This document shows, piece by piece, positions 14,786 to 23,733 of a DNA stretch of 64,000 bases. Both the position numbers and the translations under genes were made by a program. This stretch comes from Virgibacillus proomii. Its GTDB lineage: Bacteria > Bacillota > Bacilli > Bacillales > Amphibacillaceae. Below the pieces are notes generated by a model. The model was given only the letters and a program-made list of their open reading frames with translations. It had not been told where the DNA came from and did no database searches. Position 1 is the stretch's first letter. Each line of letters opens with the position of its first letter. The stretch is from assembly GCF_900162615.1 (NCBI RefSeq), contig NZ_FUFN01000010.1, forward strand, positions 1,618,149 through 1,682,148, given 5' to 3'.

Positions 14786-15949
14786 TTAGTTTAGCAAATG
14801 ATTTTTTAAATATTCTTCTAAGCGATCAAGACCCAATGCTAATGTGGCTTGATCATAAGCGTAGGATAATCGCATATATCCTTCTCCCAAACTTGAAAAA
14901 CTATCTCCAGGTACTAATGCAACCCTGTTTTTTCGAACAAGATCCAATCCGAGCTGGAATGAAGTCTTTTCTTTTAAAGGAAAGCGAGGGAACATATAAA
15001 AGGCTCCTTCAGGTTTGAGGCAAGCTAGTCCCATTGCTTGTAACCGTTTAAGGACATAATCTCTACGTTTCTGATAAGCTTCTCGCATTAACTTTGTATC
15101 TTCTAGGCCGTTTGTTAGTGCTTCTAATGCAGCATATTGGCTAATTGATGTTGCGCAGGATACATTATATTGATGTACTTTAAGCATTTGTCTAGATAGC
15201 CATTGAGGGGCTAAAGCATAGCCAATCCGAAAACCAGTCATGGAATGAGATTTTGATACACCATTAATAACAATAGTTTTTTCCTTCATATCAGGAAAGC
15301 TAGCGATAGAAGTGTGAGCTTGGTCATATACAAGCTGGCTATAAATTTCATCAGCTAATATAAAGATAGACTTACCTTTTAATACATCCACTAGTGTGGC
15401 TAATTCCTCTTTAGTAAATGACATTCCGGTTGGATTAGATGGATAAGGAAGCACTAGACACTTTGTTTTGGGTGTAATATATTGGAGAAGTGTCTCCTTT
15501 GTCAACTTTAAATTTGTTTTGGTCGTATCCATATGTACAGGTTTAGCTCCTGCTAGCCGTATTAATGGTTCATATCCCGGGTAGATAGGAGCAGGGAGTA
15601 ACACTTCATCACCAGGATTTAATATAGTGCGAAACGTTATATCAATAGCCTGTGAAGCACCTGTAGTTACGATCACTTCGTTTTCTGGATGATAAGATAC
15701 ATGATAGCTTTTTTCATAGAAGCGAGAAATAGCTTTTCGTAAGTCAAGTAGACCAGCATTATGTGTATAAGTTGTTTTATTGTCATAGATTGCTTGAACA
15801 GCTGCCTCTTTAATATGTTCAGGAGTATGAAAGTCTGGTTGTCCAATTGTTAAAGACACAATGTCCTCTTCATCAGCCACCAAATTAAAAAATTTACGAA
15901 TCCCAGAAATTTCAATTGATAATACATGTTTATTCAATAAGTGTTGCAT
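14786..15949 (-). CDS. patA: N-acetyl-LL-diaminopimelate aminotransferase (PatA)
   Basis: 387 residues, fold-type I PLP aminotransferase. SLTIGQPDFHTPEHI near the N-terminus, VTTGASQAIDITFRTILNPGDEVL, PYPSNPTGM, LADEIYSQLVY, the PLP lysine in NGVSKSHSMTGFRIGY, and VHQYNVSCATSISQYAALEA closely match my memory of B. subtilis PatA, which transaminates N-acetyl-2-amino-6-oxopimelate in the acetyl-DAP route to lysine and peptidoglycan. DapH and DapL of the same route are at 23001-24849. SD GGAGGTC. A role as a general aspartate aminotransferase cannot be excluded. Confidence 0.88.
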   Translation of the reverse strand: MQHLLNKHVLSIEISGIRKFFNLVADEEDIVSLTIGQPDFHTPEHIKEAAVQAIYDNKTTYTHNAGLLDLRKAISRFYEKSYHVSYHPENEVIVTTGASQAIDITFRTILNPGDEVLLPAPIYPGYEPLIRLAGAKPVHMDTTKTNLKLTKETLLQYITPKTKCLVLPYPSNPTGMSFTKEELATLVDVLKGKSIFILADEIYSQLVYDQAHTSIASFPDMKEKTIVINGVSKSHSMTGFRIGYALAPQWLSRQMLKVHQYNVSCATSISQYAALEALTNGLEDTKLMREAYQKRRDYVLKRLQAMGLACLKPEGAFYMFPRFPLKEKTSFQLGLDLVRKNRVALVPGDSFSSLGEGYMRLSYAYDQATLALGLDRLEEYLKNHLLN

Positions 15950-16065
15950 AAAATGACCTCCAATTATTAATTGATAAAATTGTTAAAAAATATTTAAAAA
16001 TTTGTGATATATCATATACAAATATACGGTATACTTAAGATACAAGTATAAAAGGAGTGTATCAT

Positions 16066-16224
16066 ATGCGACCTAAAACGTTAAGCTTTGAGCAACTAGT
16101 AAAGCAAAATAAACAAGAATTGCTTGAAGATGAAAATAGTATTTCAAGAATTGAAAGAAAATTAGAAAAAAGGAAAATGGAACTTATAGAAAAGAAACAA
16201 GCAAAAAAAGAAGTTAACATCTAA
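16066..16224 (+). CDS. FbpB-family small basic protein
   Basis: 52 residues: MRPKTLSFEQLVKQNKQELL followed by a Lys/Glu-rich helix and VNI. The SFE-x-LV-x-x-NK-x-ELL core is that of the Fur-regulated FbpB family, which in B. subtilis assists the small RNA FsrA in the iron-sparing response. SD AAAGGAG. A clear Fur box was not found in the 60 bases upstream, so iron control is not shown here. Hairpin at 16322-16359 may end the transcript. Confidence 0.8.
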   Translation: MRPKTLSFEQLVKQNKQELLEDENSISRIERKLEKRKMELIEKKQAKKEVNI

Positions 16225-16321
16225 AATGAAAGTTAAGTTCAATCATGTACTGATGATTGTACATGACAACAGTAAGGGTAGTGCACATATGCCCTTAACA
16301 ACATCTGAAAAGTTGGACAGG

Positions 16322-16359
16322 AACAACAGGAGGGTAAAATAATTGGGACTCCTGTTGTT
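16322..16359. terminator. Hairpin downstream of the FbpB-like gene
   Basis: AACAACAGGAG (16322-16332) pairs perfectly with CTCCTGTTGTT (16349-16359). The T content lies within the right arm; no further T-run follows, so termination is plausible but not certain. Confidence 0.5.
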
Positions 16360-16499
16360 TGCGTTAGCAGGAATCATTTGCAAGTTTCCGATGCTGTTGA
16401 GTTATTAAAATTAATTTTAAACAAACTATAGCATATTTTAAGCAGATTGATGTATATGAACCTTGTTCGAAGGAGAGTGTTTAATTACATAAAACAGCA

Positions 16500-17290
16500 G
16501 CTACAATATAGGACATACCTAAATTGCAATATAGTAAAGTTCTCTTGAAACGCAAACACCAATCAATGTGGTGACAATCGACTCAATGGTTGTTAGAATC
16601 GATGCCTTGGATGCTTCTGTTTGACATATGTATAAATATAAGCGAAAGCAGTTGGTAAAAATCCAAGTCCAAGGGCATAAAATAATACAAGCGGATTAAT
16701 CAGTAGCGCTCCTTTTTCTGCATACGGGAAAAATGGAGACAAAGCAATTGCTGCCGTAATAAAAGTAAATGTTGTAACGCTAAGTGTTGAATACGTTCTT
16801 AATGCAAGTTTACTAAAAATACTATAGTGAGTAACCTAAGCCTGCTTCCAAACCAAATAATATGGCTTTTTAGATACAAAACCGATATTTAATGGGAAGA
16901 TTCCGACAACTAAGCATATACTAACAAATGTTAGTATCAATGCAATAAGTTTTCTTTTTGTCAATGGCTCCTTAAACAGTAAAAAAGAAAGAATCCAATG
17001 CCAGATTAGTATATAATAATGCAGCTAGCTACCGGATATCACTAAGTTGCAATGGCAGTAAATACACAGAAATTTAAAAAAATACTAAAAGTGCCCGTCC
17101 CAATAAAATAACGGATATCTTTAAACGCCGAAGCTTTATTTTTTGTTGAGTAAAAATAATTAAATAAGCTAGTAATAAAAAAGCGGCCCGTCCATACTTG
17201 TAAAATAACGATTTCCATTGGAGTGAAACCAAATTCATAGAGGTGTCTTACATACCAACTAATCGTTCCCCATAATGAAGCTCCGAGCAT
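16500..17290 (-). pseudogene. Decayed EamA/DMT-family transporter
   Basis: Read on the minus strand, 17290-17042 gives an EamA N-terminus (MLGASLWGTISWYVRHLYEFG...EIVILQVWTGRFF), after which the frame is lost. Near 16690-16600 homology resumes as YALGLGFLPTAFAYIYTYV, shifts frame, and continues as ASKASILTTIESIVTTLIGV, the conserved end of the second EamA repeat. At least two frameshifts and in-frame stops interrupt it, and parts of the middle are missing. A permease of unknown substrate is thus inactivated. The remains are unevenly diverged, which suggests recent decay. Confidence 0.75.
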
Positions 17291-17874
17291 TAAGATACGC
17301 TTTCTTCAATAAGTGTCGCTCTTTCTCATTTATACTGCTCCGTTCTCTTTAACTTCCTGGCATATCCGTACTTTCATAGAAATTTCCAGTATTTAACAAC
17401 TAACTGCTTTCCTAATGAACATAGATGAAAAAATTTTTGTTGAATAGGAAATTATATCCGTTTTGCATAGTGAACATTTTTTGTGCGGGTATGTTTTCTT
17501 TATCTTGAATGTAAGCAACCATATTTCTCGCCTTTGAAAAGTCTGTATTATTTTGCGGGCTTTATGAGAGAAACGTCTCCTAAATTCCCGATTCGTTCGG
17601 GCGATAGGATCAAGTAAGACTTCCTGAATAGCATCGCGATTTTTTCAAGGAGAAAAGAGCTCCTTGAATGAAGGTTCACTATCAGAAGAACTGCTGTTTA
17701 TACGACGCTAACCGAGCGCTTCTAGCTGGTTTATTTTCTTTATTGGAGAGGATGAAGAATATAGTAAAAGAAAGTTCCTGTTACGCTTAATAGCGTGAGT
17801 TACGTATATTTAAGGGATAAAATGGTAAAAATGGTATGAAGCTAAAATAATAAGATTGGATACGATGGGAGTTA
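17291..17874. repeat. Intergenic mosaic repeat (alpha-beta-gamma-epsilon)
   Basis: From about 17500: a diverged alpha (TATCTTGAATGTAAG...GAGAGAAACGTCTCCTAAATTCCCGATTCGTTCGGG), beta (AGCATCGCGATTTTTTCAAGGA), gamma hairpin TTCAAGGAG (17644-17652) / CTCCTTGAA (17660-17668) with tail to 17686, and epsilon (ATCAGAAGAAC...CGAGCGCTTCTAGC) to about 17737. This is one of the most complete composites. No gene supported. Confidence 0.75.
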
Positions 17875-18207
17875 TTGAAATTGATGACATGGTGGATTGG
17901 AAGCATCAGTCTATGGGAAATGGACCAAAAGTATTGGTATTTATTATTTTTGATCTTTGGAATAAGTGTAATATATAGTATGGTTCGTTCATTTATTCGC
18001 TGGATTGTACAACGACGTTCATTTATGCTCTTATCTTATTTATTCATTAGCTTTTTTATTTTTACAATTTATTTCGGGCTTAGTTTATTAAATGGCGGAC
18101 TTAATCAAGGATTCTTTTATTCATTTCCTCTAATTATGCAATCATTAGCTTTTTTTGGTTGTCTATTGATTATTGGAGCAACAATAAGACGTTGGTTAAA
18201 TAAATAA
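17875..18207 (+). CDS. Hypothetical small membrane protein
   Basis: 110 residues with three predicted TM helices (about 20-38, 52-72, 84-103), aromatic-rich N-terminus (TWWIGSISLWEMDQKYWYL) and basic loops between. No family recognised. Start is uncertain: GGGAG at 17867-17871 sits close to TTG 17875 and somewhat far from ATG 17884; a TTG at 17881 has the best spacing. Isolated gene between a repeat and ykyB. Confidence 0.55.
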   Translation: MKLMTWWIGSISLWEMDQKYWYLLFLIFGISVIYSMVRSFIRWIVQRRSFMLLSYLFISFFIFTIYFGLSLLNGGLNQGFFYSFPLIMQSLAFFGCLLIIGATIRRWLNK

Positions 18208-18463
18208 TAAGCCAGTAATCCTATAGTTATTAGTTTAGTAAACATATATTTTATACCGTTTAGTTGTTAAGAACACATAAAAAAATGGTGCAAAAGTCAA
18301 TATGAGTCTTAAAAGTACAACTAGAGTAGCCAGCAGCTACTAATTCAACTATTTCTATAATATAAGGAGAATGAATAAAAGAAACGACAATTCTCTCTGA
18401 CTTCAACTTACTTAAGTACGGTACTTGCTTTTCTAAGATCACTTTGAAAGTTAACAGGTGTTT
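18208..18463. other. Gap between convergent genes
   Basis: AT-rich sequence with no recognised repeat module, RNA or gene. The short minus frame across 18260-18442 lacks a ribosome-binding site. Confidence 0.4.
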
Positions 18464-18937
18464 TTAGCTTCGATGCGATTTGGTAGGCGGCCATTCCATT
18501 TTACCAAGCGAAGATGGTGTAAAGTAAGTAGACGTACTCCTTTTCCAATTGTTTTTAGGTGTTGATTTTTTTCCTTTCCATTTCATGTACTGATAAATCA
18601 CTTTTTTTGCTCTGGATAAGGACATTTTAGCTTGCGGGTTACGGTAACTCTCGTCTAATTCTCCTAAATGTTGTAATTTCTTAAAGTCTTCTTTAGTTGG
18701 TGGTATATGAAAATAATAACCGGCAACACGTACTAGTAAAGTAGAGTATTGATTACTAAATTTTGGTTGTTTGGAAAAATGAAGTCCTACCTTTGTGGCA
18801 TGTTTTTCTTTGAGAAGTCTATTAATGGCTTCTTTTTTTATAAAGTATAAATGTTTTGGGTCAGGAGCAGTTTTAGCGTGGCGATTTATTGTATAAAGTG
18901 CTTTTGCAATTTCATCTAAGTTATCTTGTTCAGTCAT
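18464..18937 (-). CDS. ykyB: YkyB family protein
   Basis: 157 residues. ALYTINRHAKTAPDPKHLYFIKKEAI, KVGLHFSKQPKFSNQ, YYFHIPPTKEDF, LGELDESYRNPQAKMSLSRAKKVI closely match YkyB of B. subtilis. The protein is cytoplasmic, basic at the C-terminus (KWKGKKSTPKNNWKRSTS), with no known activity. SD GGAGGAG. Its position next to ykuE-like genes agrees with the B. subtilis order. Confidence 0.88.
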   Translation of the reverse strand: MTEQDNLDEIAKALYTINRHAKTAPDPKHLYFIKKEAINRLLKEKHATKVGLHFSKQPKFSNQYSTLLVRVAGYYFHIPPTKEDFKKLQHLGELDESYRNPQAKMSLSRAKKVIYQYMKWKGKKSTPKNNWKRSTSTYFTPSSLGKMEWPPTKSHRS

Positions 18938-19125
18938 TGTATTTGCTCCTCCTAAAAAAATGTAATCATGCTTGTATACATCCTATCGTAAAGCAGTTTA
19001 GCTTGCAAGGGATATTAAAAAGTAATCAAAAATAATTGATTTTAAGCTTGCTTTAAAATGCAACTTGAAAATAATAAGGTGTAATTGATCCAGTTAGCTT
19101 AAGGTGAACCGAAGTTATTTTTACT

Positions 19126-19980
19126 TTAAGAAAGGGACTTTAATGAATATTCATGTATTTCAGGTTTACAAAGAAAACGAAATGGAGCTCTGGTTGTACC
19201 AATACCACTATTCACAAATAACAGGAATTTATCATTATTCAAGCTATATTTTCCTTGTACATACTTTTTAGCATAAGCAGGGCTATATAAATGTCCAATC
19301 AATGGAAATCTAATTTGTCCCCCATGGCTGTGCCCGGATAATTGTACATCAATAGGGTATTTTTTGGCGATATCTGCAAAGTCTGGCTCATGTGCTAAGA
19401 GAATAGTAAAGAGATTAGGATTCGCATTAACTAATGCAGCATCTAAGTCTGGTTTTCCTAACATAACATCATCGATTCCTGCTATTACTATTTCTTCATT
19501 CGCGATTTCAATGGTAGTATGGTTGTTTTGTAATAATTGAAAACCGGCTTTTTTCATTACATCATTAACAACCTCTGTACCATAACCGCCGTGATCATGG
19601 TTTCCGTATATCCAAAATTTTCCGTGATAAGCGCTAAGCTGTTTTAATACATTAATAATCTTTGAATCCCAATGGAAATTTTGTGGTTCATCGACAAGGT
19701 CACCTGTAAATACAATTAAATCAGGATCTAATCCATTTATTTTTTGAACTAATTCTTTTAATTGTTGCAGTGAATAATGAAATCCGACATGCGTATCAGA
19801 AAACTGCACGATTTTAAAGTTATTAAACGAGTTTGTGATTTTTTTCGATGCAATTGTATTTTTATTAATATGAAGTAGAATTGGTTCTACATCTCTAGCA
19901 TAATAATAGGTTCCACTACTTAATCCTAATAAAGCAAGCAAGCTACCAACCGCTTTTTTTAGAAATGTTCTTCTGTTCAT
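19126..19980 (-). CDS. ykuE: Tat-exported metallophosphoesterase (YkuE)
   Basis: 284 residues from ATG 19980. The N-terminus MNRRTFLKKAVGSLLALLGLSSG is a twin-arginine signal. Metallophosphatase motifs follow in order: FSDTHVG, GDLVDEP, YGNHDHG, LLAHEPD, LSGHSHGGQ. B. subtilis YkuE is a Tat substrate found in the cell wall. An in-frame ATG 27 bases upstream would only lengthen the region before RR, so it was not chosen. The catalytic metal ligands (D, H, D, N, H, H, H) all appear present. Confidence 0.9.
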   Translation of the reverse strand: MNRRTFLKKAVGSLLALLGLSSGTYYYARDVEPILLHINKNTIASKKITNSFNNFKIVQFSDTHVGFHYSLQQLKELVQKINGLDPDLIVFTGDLVDEPQNFHWDSKIINVLKQLSAYHGKFWIYGNHDHGGYGTEVVNDVMKKAGFQLLQNNHTTIEIANEEIVIAGIDDVMLGKPDLDAALVNANPNLFTILLAHEPDFADIAKKYPIDVQLSGHSHGGQIRFPLIGHLYSPAYAKKYVQGKYSLNNDKFLLFVNSGIGTTRAPFRFLCKPEIHEYSLKSLS

Positions 19981-20007
19981 GGCTGACAAACCTTTCTCAA
20001 CAATCAA

Positions 20008-20231
20008 TTAGAATCAAATTATAACATGAATATAGAATAAAATAGAATCCCTACTTTTGTAACTATCATCTTTTGAGCATGGTAGAGATGGTTAAATGCT
20101 TTGTTCGTATAGTATAAAGTATAGAAAACTGAAGTAACAAATAGAAGCTGCAAACAAGTTGGAGTTGCTCAAAAGAGAAGGGTATCTTCTAGTTATATTG
20201 GTTAGTGGAATGATTTAGCTTTTAAAAATGA
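20008..20231. other. Gap between ykuE and czcD
   Basis: AT-rich spacer between two minus-strand genes; it must hold the ykuE promoter, but no clear -10/-35 pair was found. No repeat module seen. Confidence 0.35.
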
Positions 20232-20233
20232 CA

Positions 20234-20272
20234 ATAAAAAAGAAAGTGACGAACATGAGAGTTATCACTTTC
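20234..20272 (-). terminator. Terminator of czrA-czcD
   Basis: GAAAGTGA (20242-20249) pairs with TCACTTTC (20265-20272); on the minus strand it is followed by TTTTTTATTG. Confidence 0.85.
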
Positions 20273-20285
20273 AAAGTTAACTTAA

Positions 20286-21218
20286 TTAGGAAGGAGAACA
20301 GTCATTACAGTTGTTTTTGATATGCGAGTTTATCCCTTCTATTTGCAGTGTACTGTGTGAGATATCGAAGTGTTTTTTTAACAGTTTATTTGCTTGAATA
20401 AGGATTTTATCTCGATCTACAGTATTATCTACAACTAAATGACAGCTTAGAGCCGGAAATTCAGAAGTGATTGACCAAATATGAAAATCGTGAACATCTT
20501 CAATTCCTGGTAGCTCCATTAATTTGCTTTTTACTTCTTCAACGTTAATATTAGTAGGTTTTCCTTCCATTAAAATATGAATCGAATCTTTTGTTACCCT
20601 AATTCCAGAAATCACAATGAGGAGCGCAACGATAACACTCGCAATTGGATCGGCGATATTCCAGTCGAATAGCAATATGAGGATACCTGCAATAATGGCA
20701 CCGATTGATCCTAAAAGGTCACCAAGGACGTGTAAAAGAGCACTGCGAATATTTAAGTTTTCCTGTGAATCGCCGCGCATTAGCATCCATGCGACAACGA
20801 TATTCACAACTAAGCCGATGAAGGCGATAATCATCATGCTTGCACTTACATTTGGCGGCTCAATAAACCGTTGAAATGCTTCATAAAATATATAAAGTGA
20901 AATTATAATTAATGTCAATCCATTTATGAAGGCAGCAATGATTTCAACTCGACGGTAACCGTAAGTTTTAGAATATGTTGCTTGACGTTCACCGATTTTG
21001 AATGCCAGAAGACTTAAGCCAAGGGCTGCTGCATCGCTGAGCATGTGTCCGGCATCTGAAAGCAGTGCGAGACTGTTTGTTAAAAAGCCACCGACAGCTT
21101 CAACAATCATAAAAAAGGTAATTAACAAAAAGCTAAAAAACAGTACTTTTTTATTGCTAGTCGTATGGTGATGTCGGCCATGATCATGGCTATGACTATG
21201 ATTGTGTTGATGTGACAT
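20286..21218 (-). CDS. czcD: Cation diffusion facilitator, zinc/cobalt/cadmium efflux (CzcD)
   Basis: 310 residues. His-rich head (MSHQHNHSHSHDHGRHHHTT), six TM helices, the metal site LLSDAGHMLSDA in TM2 and HVLGDLLGSIGAI in TM5, and a cytoplasmic C-terminal domain (MELPGIEDVHDFHIWSI). CDF family members export Zn2+, Co2+ or Cd2+ in exchange for protons. The gene lies 10 bases after the ArsR-type repressor gene and shares its operator, so it is metal-induced by inference. C-terminal NNCNDCSPS may be an extra thiol site. Confidence 0.94.
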   Translation of the reverse strand: MSHQHNHSHSHDHGRHHHTTSNKKVLFFSFLLITFFMIVEAVGGFLTNSLALLSDAGHMLSDAAALGLSLLAFKIGERQATYSKTYGYRRVEIIAAFINGLTLIIISLYIFYEAFQRFIEPPNVSASMMIIAFIGLVVNIVVAWMLMRGDSQENLNIRSALLHVLGDLLGSIGAIIAGILILLFDWNIADPIASVIVALLIVISGIRVTKDSIHILMEGKPTNINVEEVKSKLMELPGIEDVHDFHIWSITSEFPALSCHLVVDNTVDRDKILIQANKLLKKHFDISHSTLQIEGINSHIKNNCNDCSPS

Positions 21219-21228
21219 AATTTACCCC

Positions 21229-21531
21229 CTATTTTGTATGTTCACTATGCTCAATCGTCTGTTTCAATAAATTCATAACATGATCATCGTCTAGTGAATA
21301 GTAGTAAGTCGTTTTTTCACGGCGATTCTTTACTAACCGCAATTGTTTTAAATACTTCAATTGATGTGAAATAGTCGATTGATGCATGCTTAATTTTTGA
21401 GCAATTTCAGTTACAGAGTATTCTTTATGAGAAAGCAGATGTAATATTTTGATTCGGGTCGGGTCTGATAAAGCCTTAAAGGTTTGCGATACATGTTCAA
21501 TTAAATGTTCACCAATTGGTTGGTAATCCAT
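21229..21531 (-). CDS. czrA: ArsR/SmtB-family zinc repressor (CzrA)
   Basis: 100 residues, winged-helix: DPTRIKILHLLS, recognition helix SMHQSTISHQLKYLKQL, wing KNRREKTTYYYS. The C-terminal helix holds DDDHVMNLLKQTIEHSEH, the alpha-5 zinc site pattern (D-x-H ... H-x-x-H) of CzrA. It should repress its own operon with czcD and release DNA when Zn binds. A 20-bp imperfect palindrome stands at 21550-21569. Confidence 0.93.
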   Translation of the reverse strand: MDYQPIGEHLIEHVSQTFKALSDPTRIKILHLLSHKEYSVTEIAQKLSMHQSTISHQLKYLKQLRLVKNRREKTTYYYSLDDDHVMNLLKQTIEHSEHTK

Positions 21532-21549
21532 AATCGTCTCTCCTATACT

Positions 21550-21569
21550 ATATGATCATATGTTCATAT
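21550..21569. promoter_or_regulatory. CzrA operator palindrome
   Basis: ATATGATCAT / ATGTTCATAT: two 10-base arms with a single mismatch pair, 19 bases upstream of the czrA start. Size, AT-rich ends and TGTTCA match ArsR-family operators. Confidence 0.65.
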
Positions 21570-21732
21570 TATAACTTAAAATAGAATCAATTTCAAGGAA
21601 TGAATAGGTTTCGTTTTTCTTATTTCCTTACTGTGGTAAAATAAAGTTAGTCTGTTCTCCGTCTAAAGTTTGCTTATATTACAGAGAAAGTAAACAGCAA
21701 ACCTCCTACATGAAGAAAAAGGGGTGATATGA

Positions 21733-22176
21733 TTGAGTATGTTACAAGAGAAATATTTAACAGGCATAACATTGGAAGAAATAATGATACCTTCTGAAAA
21801 GGTGGCACATGTACAAGTAAATAATCCGCTTGAGCATGCCTTACTTGTATTGGTTAAGTCGGGTTATTCTGCTGTGCCTGTTCTTGATTCATCGTATAAG
21901 TTAGTTGGTACAATTGGAAAAACTGCGATTCTTAACCAGATTCTCGGATTAGAACGTTTCGAATTTGAACGACTTTCAAATATTGTAGTAAAAGATGTGC
22001 TCAATGAGGATATTCCATGTCTAATGAAAGAAGATTCCTTATTACAAGGATTGAATGCGCTTATAAATCATCCGTTTGTTTGTGTTGCTGATAAGAATAA
22101 ATATTTTGATGGGATTTTGACGAGAAGAGCGATTCTTAAGCAAGTAAAAAAAGATTTGTATGCACAAAATGATTAA
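21733..22176 (+). CDS. darB: c-di-AMP-binding CBS-domain protein DarB (YkuL)
   Basis: 147 residues with two CBS repeats: LEEIMIPSEKVAHVQVNNPLEHALLVLVKSGYSAVPVLD...LVGTIGKTAIL (about 14-75) and VVKDVLNEDIPCLMKEDSLLQGLNAL...FDGILTRRAILKQV (about 83-140). It matches YkuL/DarB, a c-di-AMP receptor that in B. subtilis in the ligand-free state binds the (p)ppGpp synthetase Rel and pyruvate carboxylase; pycA is at 52140 in this window. TTG 21733 is six bases after GGGGTG and preferred over ATG 21739. The gene is followed by a strong terminator. Confidence 0.88.
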   Translation: MSMLQEKYLTGITLEEIMIPSEKVAHVQVNNPLEHALLVLVKSGYSAVPVLDSSYKLVGTIGKTAILNQILGLERFEFERLSNIVVKDVLNEDIPCLMKEDSLLQGLNALINHPFVCVADKNKYFDGILTRRAILKQVKKDLYAQND

Positions 22177-22182
22177 ACGAAT

Positions 22183-22217
22183 CCCCTGTAGCTCTACAGG
22201 GGTTAAATTCTTTTTTT
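22183..22217 (+). terminator. Terminator of darB
   Basis: CCCCTGTA-GCTC-TACAGGGG (22183-22202), then TTAAATTC and seven T. Confidence 0.85.
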
Positions 22218-22220
22218 ATT

Positions 22221-22627
22221 ATAAGTATAAAACTTTAGGCTTTATCCCGCATGTAAGGTGCCGTAAGTTTCCCACTTCAAGTCCTGAATTGATACAAAAG
22301 AGTCAAAGTGTGAGAAAATGGCACCTAAATGCCCGATTGGTTCAACTAACATTCCGTAGAAGAAAACTCCTACGGAATGAAGTTTCACTTTATCCCGCAT
22401 GTAAGGTGCCGTAAGACTCCCACTTCAAAATCTTGAGTTGATACAAAAGGTCTAAGTGTGAGAAAACGGCACTTAAATACCCGATTGGTTCAAGGGCCTT
22501 TAGGTCATACCCTTGTGGTACTAACATTCCGTGTAAAAAGCATTCCACGGAATGAAGTTTCACTTTATCGTATAAGAAAAACGATCGCTTTTGCCATAAA
22601 GATTTGGCGACAAGCAAAGTTTTTCTA
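22221..22627 (+). repeat. Tandem mosaic repeat: delta start, alpha, gamma, alpha, gamma, delta
   Basis: The best-ordered copy. 22221-22240 is a delta 5' end (ATAAAACTTTAGGC type), joined to alpha (22241-22344), gamma (hairpin ATTCCGTAG 22351-22359 / CTACGGAAT 22370-22378), a second alpha (22388-22482), a small CAAGGG/CCCTTG hairpin (22491-22516), gamma (ATTCCGTG 22526-22533 / CACGGAAT 22546-22553) and a delta (22564-22627). Each gamma tail (ACTTTATC) doubles as the head of the next alpha or delta, so modules are joined at a shared CTTTATC. Confidence 0.85.
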
Positions 22628-22938
22628 ATTGAATCTTAATCGAAGTTTTTAAGATGATGTCAAAAAGTCTGATAAAAATAACACAATGGAATTTCATCGC
22701 CGGTTTAGTATGTATAAAAAATTTTAGTGAATAAGTTAAGTCGATGCAGTTGAAATACGTATACGCGTAATTAGTGAGTATGTCGACTCAAAGTCAAGCC
22801 TTCTCTAACTTTGACATATAGAACGTGCTAGTTTCAGTTACAAGAAGGGGACATGAAAAAAGTCAACAGTTTTAAAATACGCTAAATGGATTTACTGAGT
22901 ACTGAGAATATGAAAGGGTAATGAAAAACAGCTAATTA
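22628..22938. other. Spacer upstream of dapH
   Basis: AT-rich sequence without a supported gene or repeat module. It presumably carries the far upstream part of the dapH control region. Confidence 0.35.
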
Positions 22939-22967
22939 TTGCGACAAAAAAAGCGATCTGCTAAATT
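22939..22967 (+). promoter_or_regulatory. Candidate sigma-A promoter of dapH
   Basis: TTGCGA (22939-22944), 17 bases, TAAATT (22962-22967), 33 bases before the dapH start. Fair match only. Confidence 0.4.
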
Positions 22968-23000
22968 AGAAGATAGTACATAATTGGGAGGTAACGAATA

Positions 23001-23720
23001 ATGAAAATGATGGATGGAAATGAAATTATCAACTTTATTTCGAATAGTAAGAAAAGCACACCTGTAAAAGTGTATGTAAAGGGAGAAGGATTAGATCAAT
23101 TAACGATTGATGATTCCATCCAAGCTTTTTTAGAATCAAAAAGCGGTGTTTTGTTTGGAGAATGGAATGAGGTACAAAGACTGTTAAATGACCATCAAGA
23201 TGTGATAACGGATTACGTTATCGAAAATGATCGTCGTAATTCAGCGATTCCTTTACTTGATTTAAAAGGAATAAATGCACGAATTGAACCGGGTGCTATT
23301 ATTCGTGATCAAGTAGAGATTGGTGATGGCTGCGTCATTATGATGGGAGCAGTAGTTAACATTGGTTCTGTTATTGGCGAAGGAACTATGATAGATATGA
23401 ATGCTGTACTTGGTGGACGAGCAACGGTTGGGAAAAATTGCCACATTGGAGCAGGTACTGTATTAGCTGGTGTAATTGAACCACCATCAGCAAAACCGGT
23501 AATTATTGAAGACGATGTAGTTATTGGGGCAAATGTTGTAGTATTAGAAGGGGTAACGATTGGTAAAGGTGCAATTGTTGCTGCCGGAGCAATTGTCACA
23601 AAGGATGTAGCGCCAAACACATTAGTAGCAGGTACTCCTGCAAGAGTATTAAAGGAGATTGACGAAAATACGAAATCGAAAACTGAAATAAAACAAGAAC
23701 TTCGCAAGTTGAATAATTAA
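23001..23720 (+). CDS. dapH: Tetrahydrodipicolinate N-acetyltransferase (DapH)
   Basis: 239 residues. N-terminal alpha domain (about 1-85) then left-handed beta-helix hexapeptide repeats (IEPGAIIRDQVEIGDGCVIMMGAVVNIGSVIGEG...GKNCHIGAGTVLAGVIEPPSAKPVIIEDDVVIGANVV), ending TPARVLKEID. DapH acetylates tetrahydrodipicolinate from acetyl-CoA, the first step of the acetylated DAP branch. SD GGGAGG; 13 bases before dapL, so the two form an operon. PatA at 14.8 kb gives the middle step. Confidence 0.96.
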   Translation: MKMMDGNEIINFISNSKKSTPVKVYVKGEGLDQLTIDDSIQAFLESKSGVLFGEWNEVQRLLNDHQDVITDYVIENDRRNSAIPLLDLKGINARIEPGAIIRDQVEIGDGCVIMMGAVVNIGSVIGEGTMIDMNAVLGGRATVGKNCHIGAGTVLAGVIEPPSAKPVIIEDDVVIGANVVVLEGVTIGKGAIVAAGAIVTKDVAPNTLVAGTPARVLKEIDENTKSKTEIKQELRKLNN

Positions 23721-23733
23721 GTAGGGAATTAAT

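Noticed and set aside
16000..16065. Fur box before the FbpB-like gene
   Set aside because: ATATC/GATAT palindromes exist but do not match the GATAATGATTATC pattern.
22160..22414. 84-codon frame after darB
   Set aside because: Runs through the darB terminator and alpha-gamma repeats; no SD.
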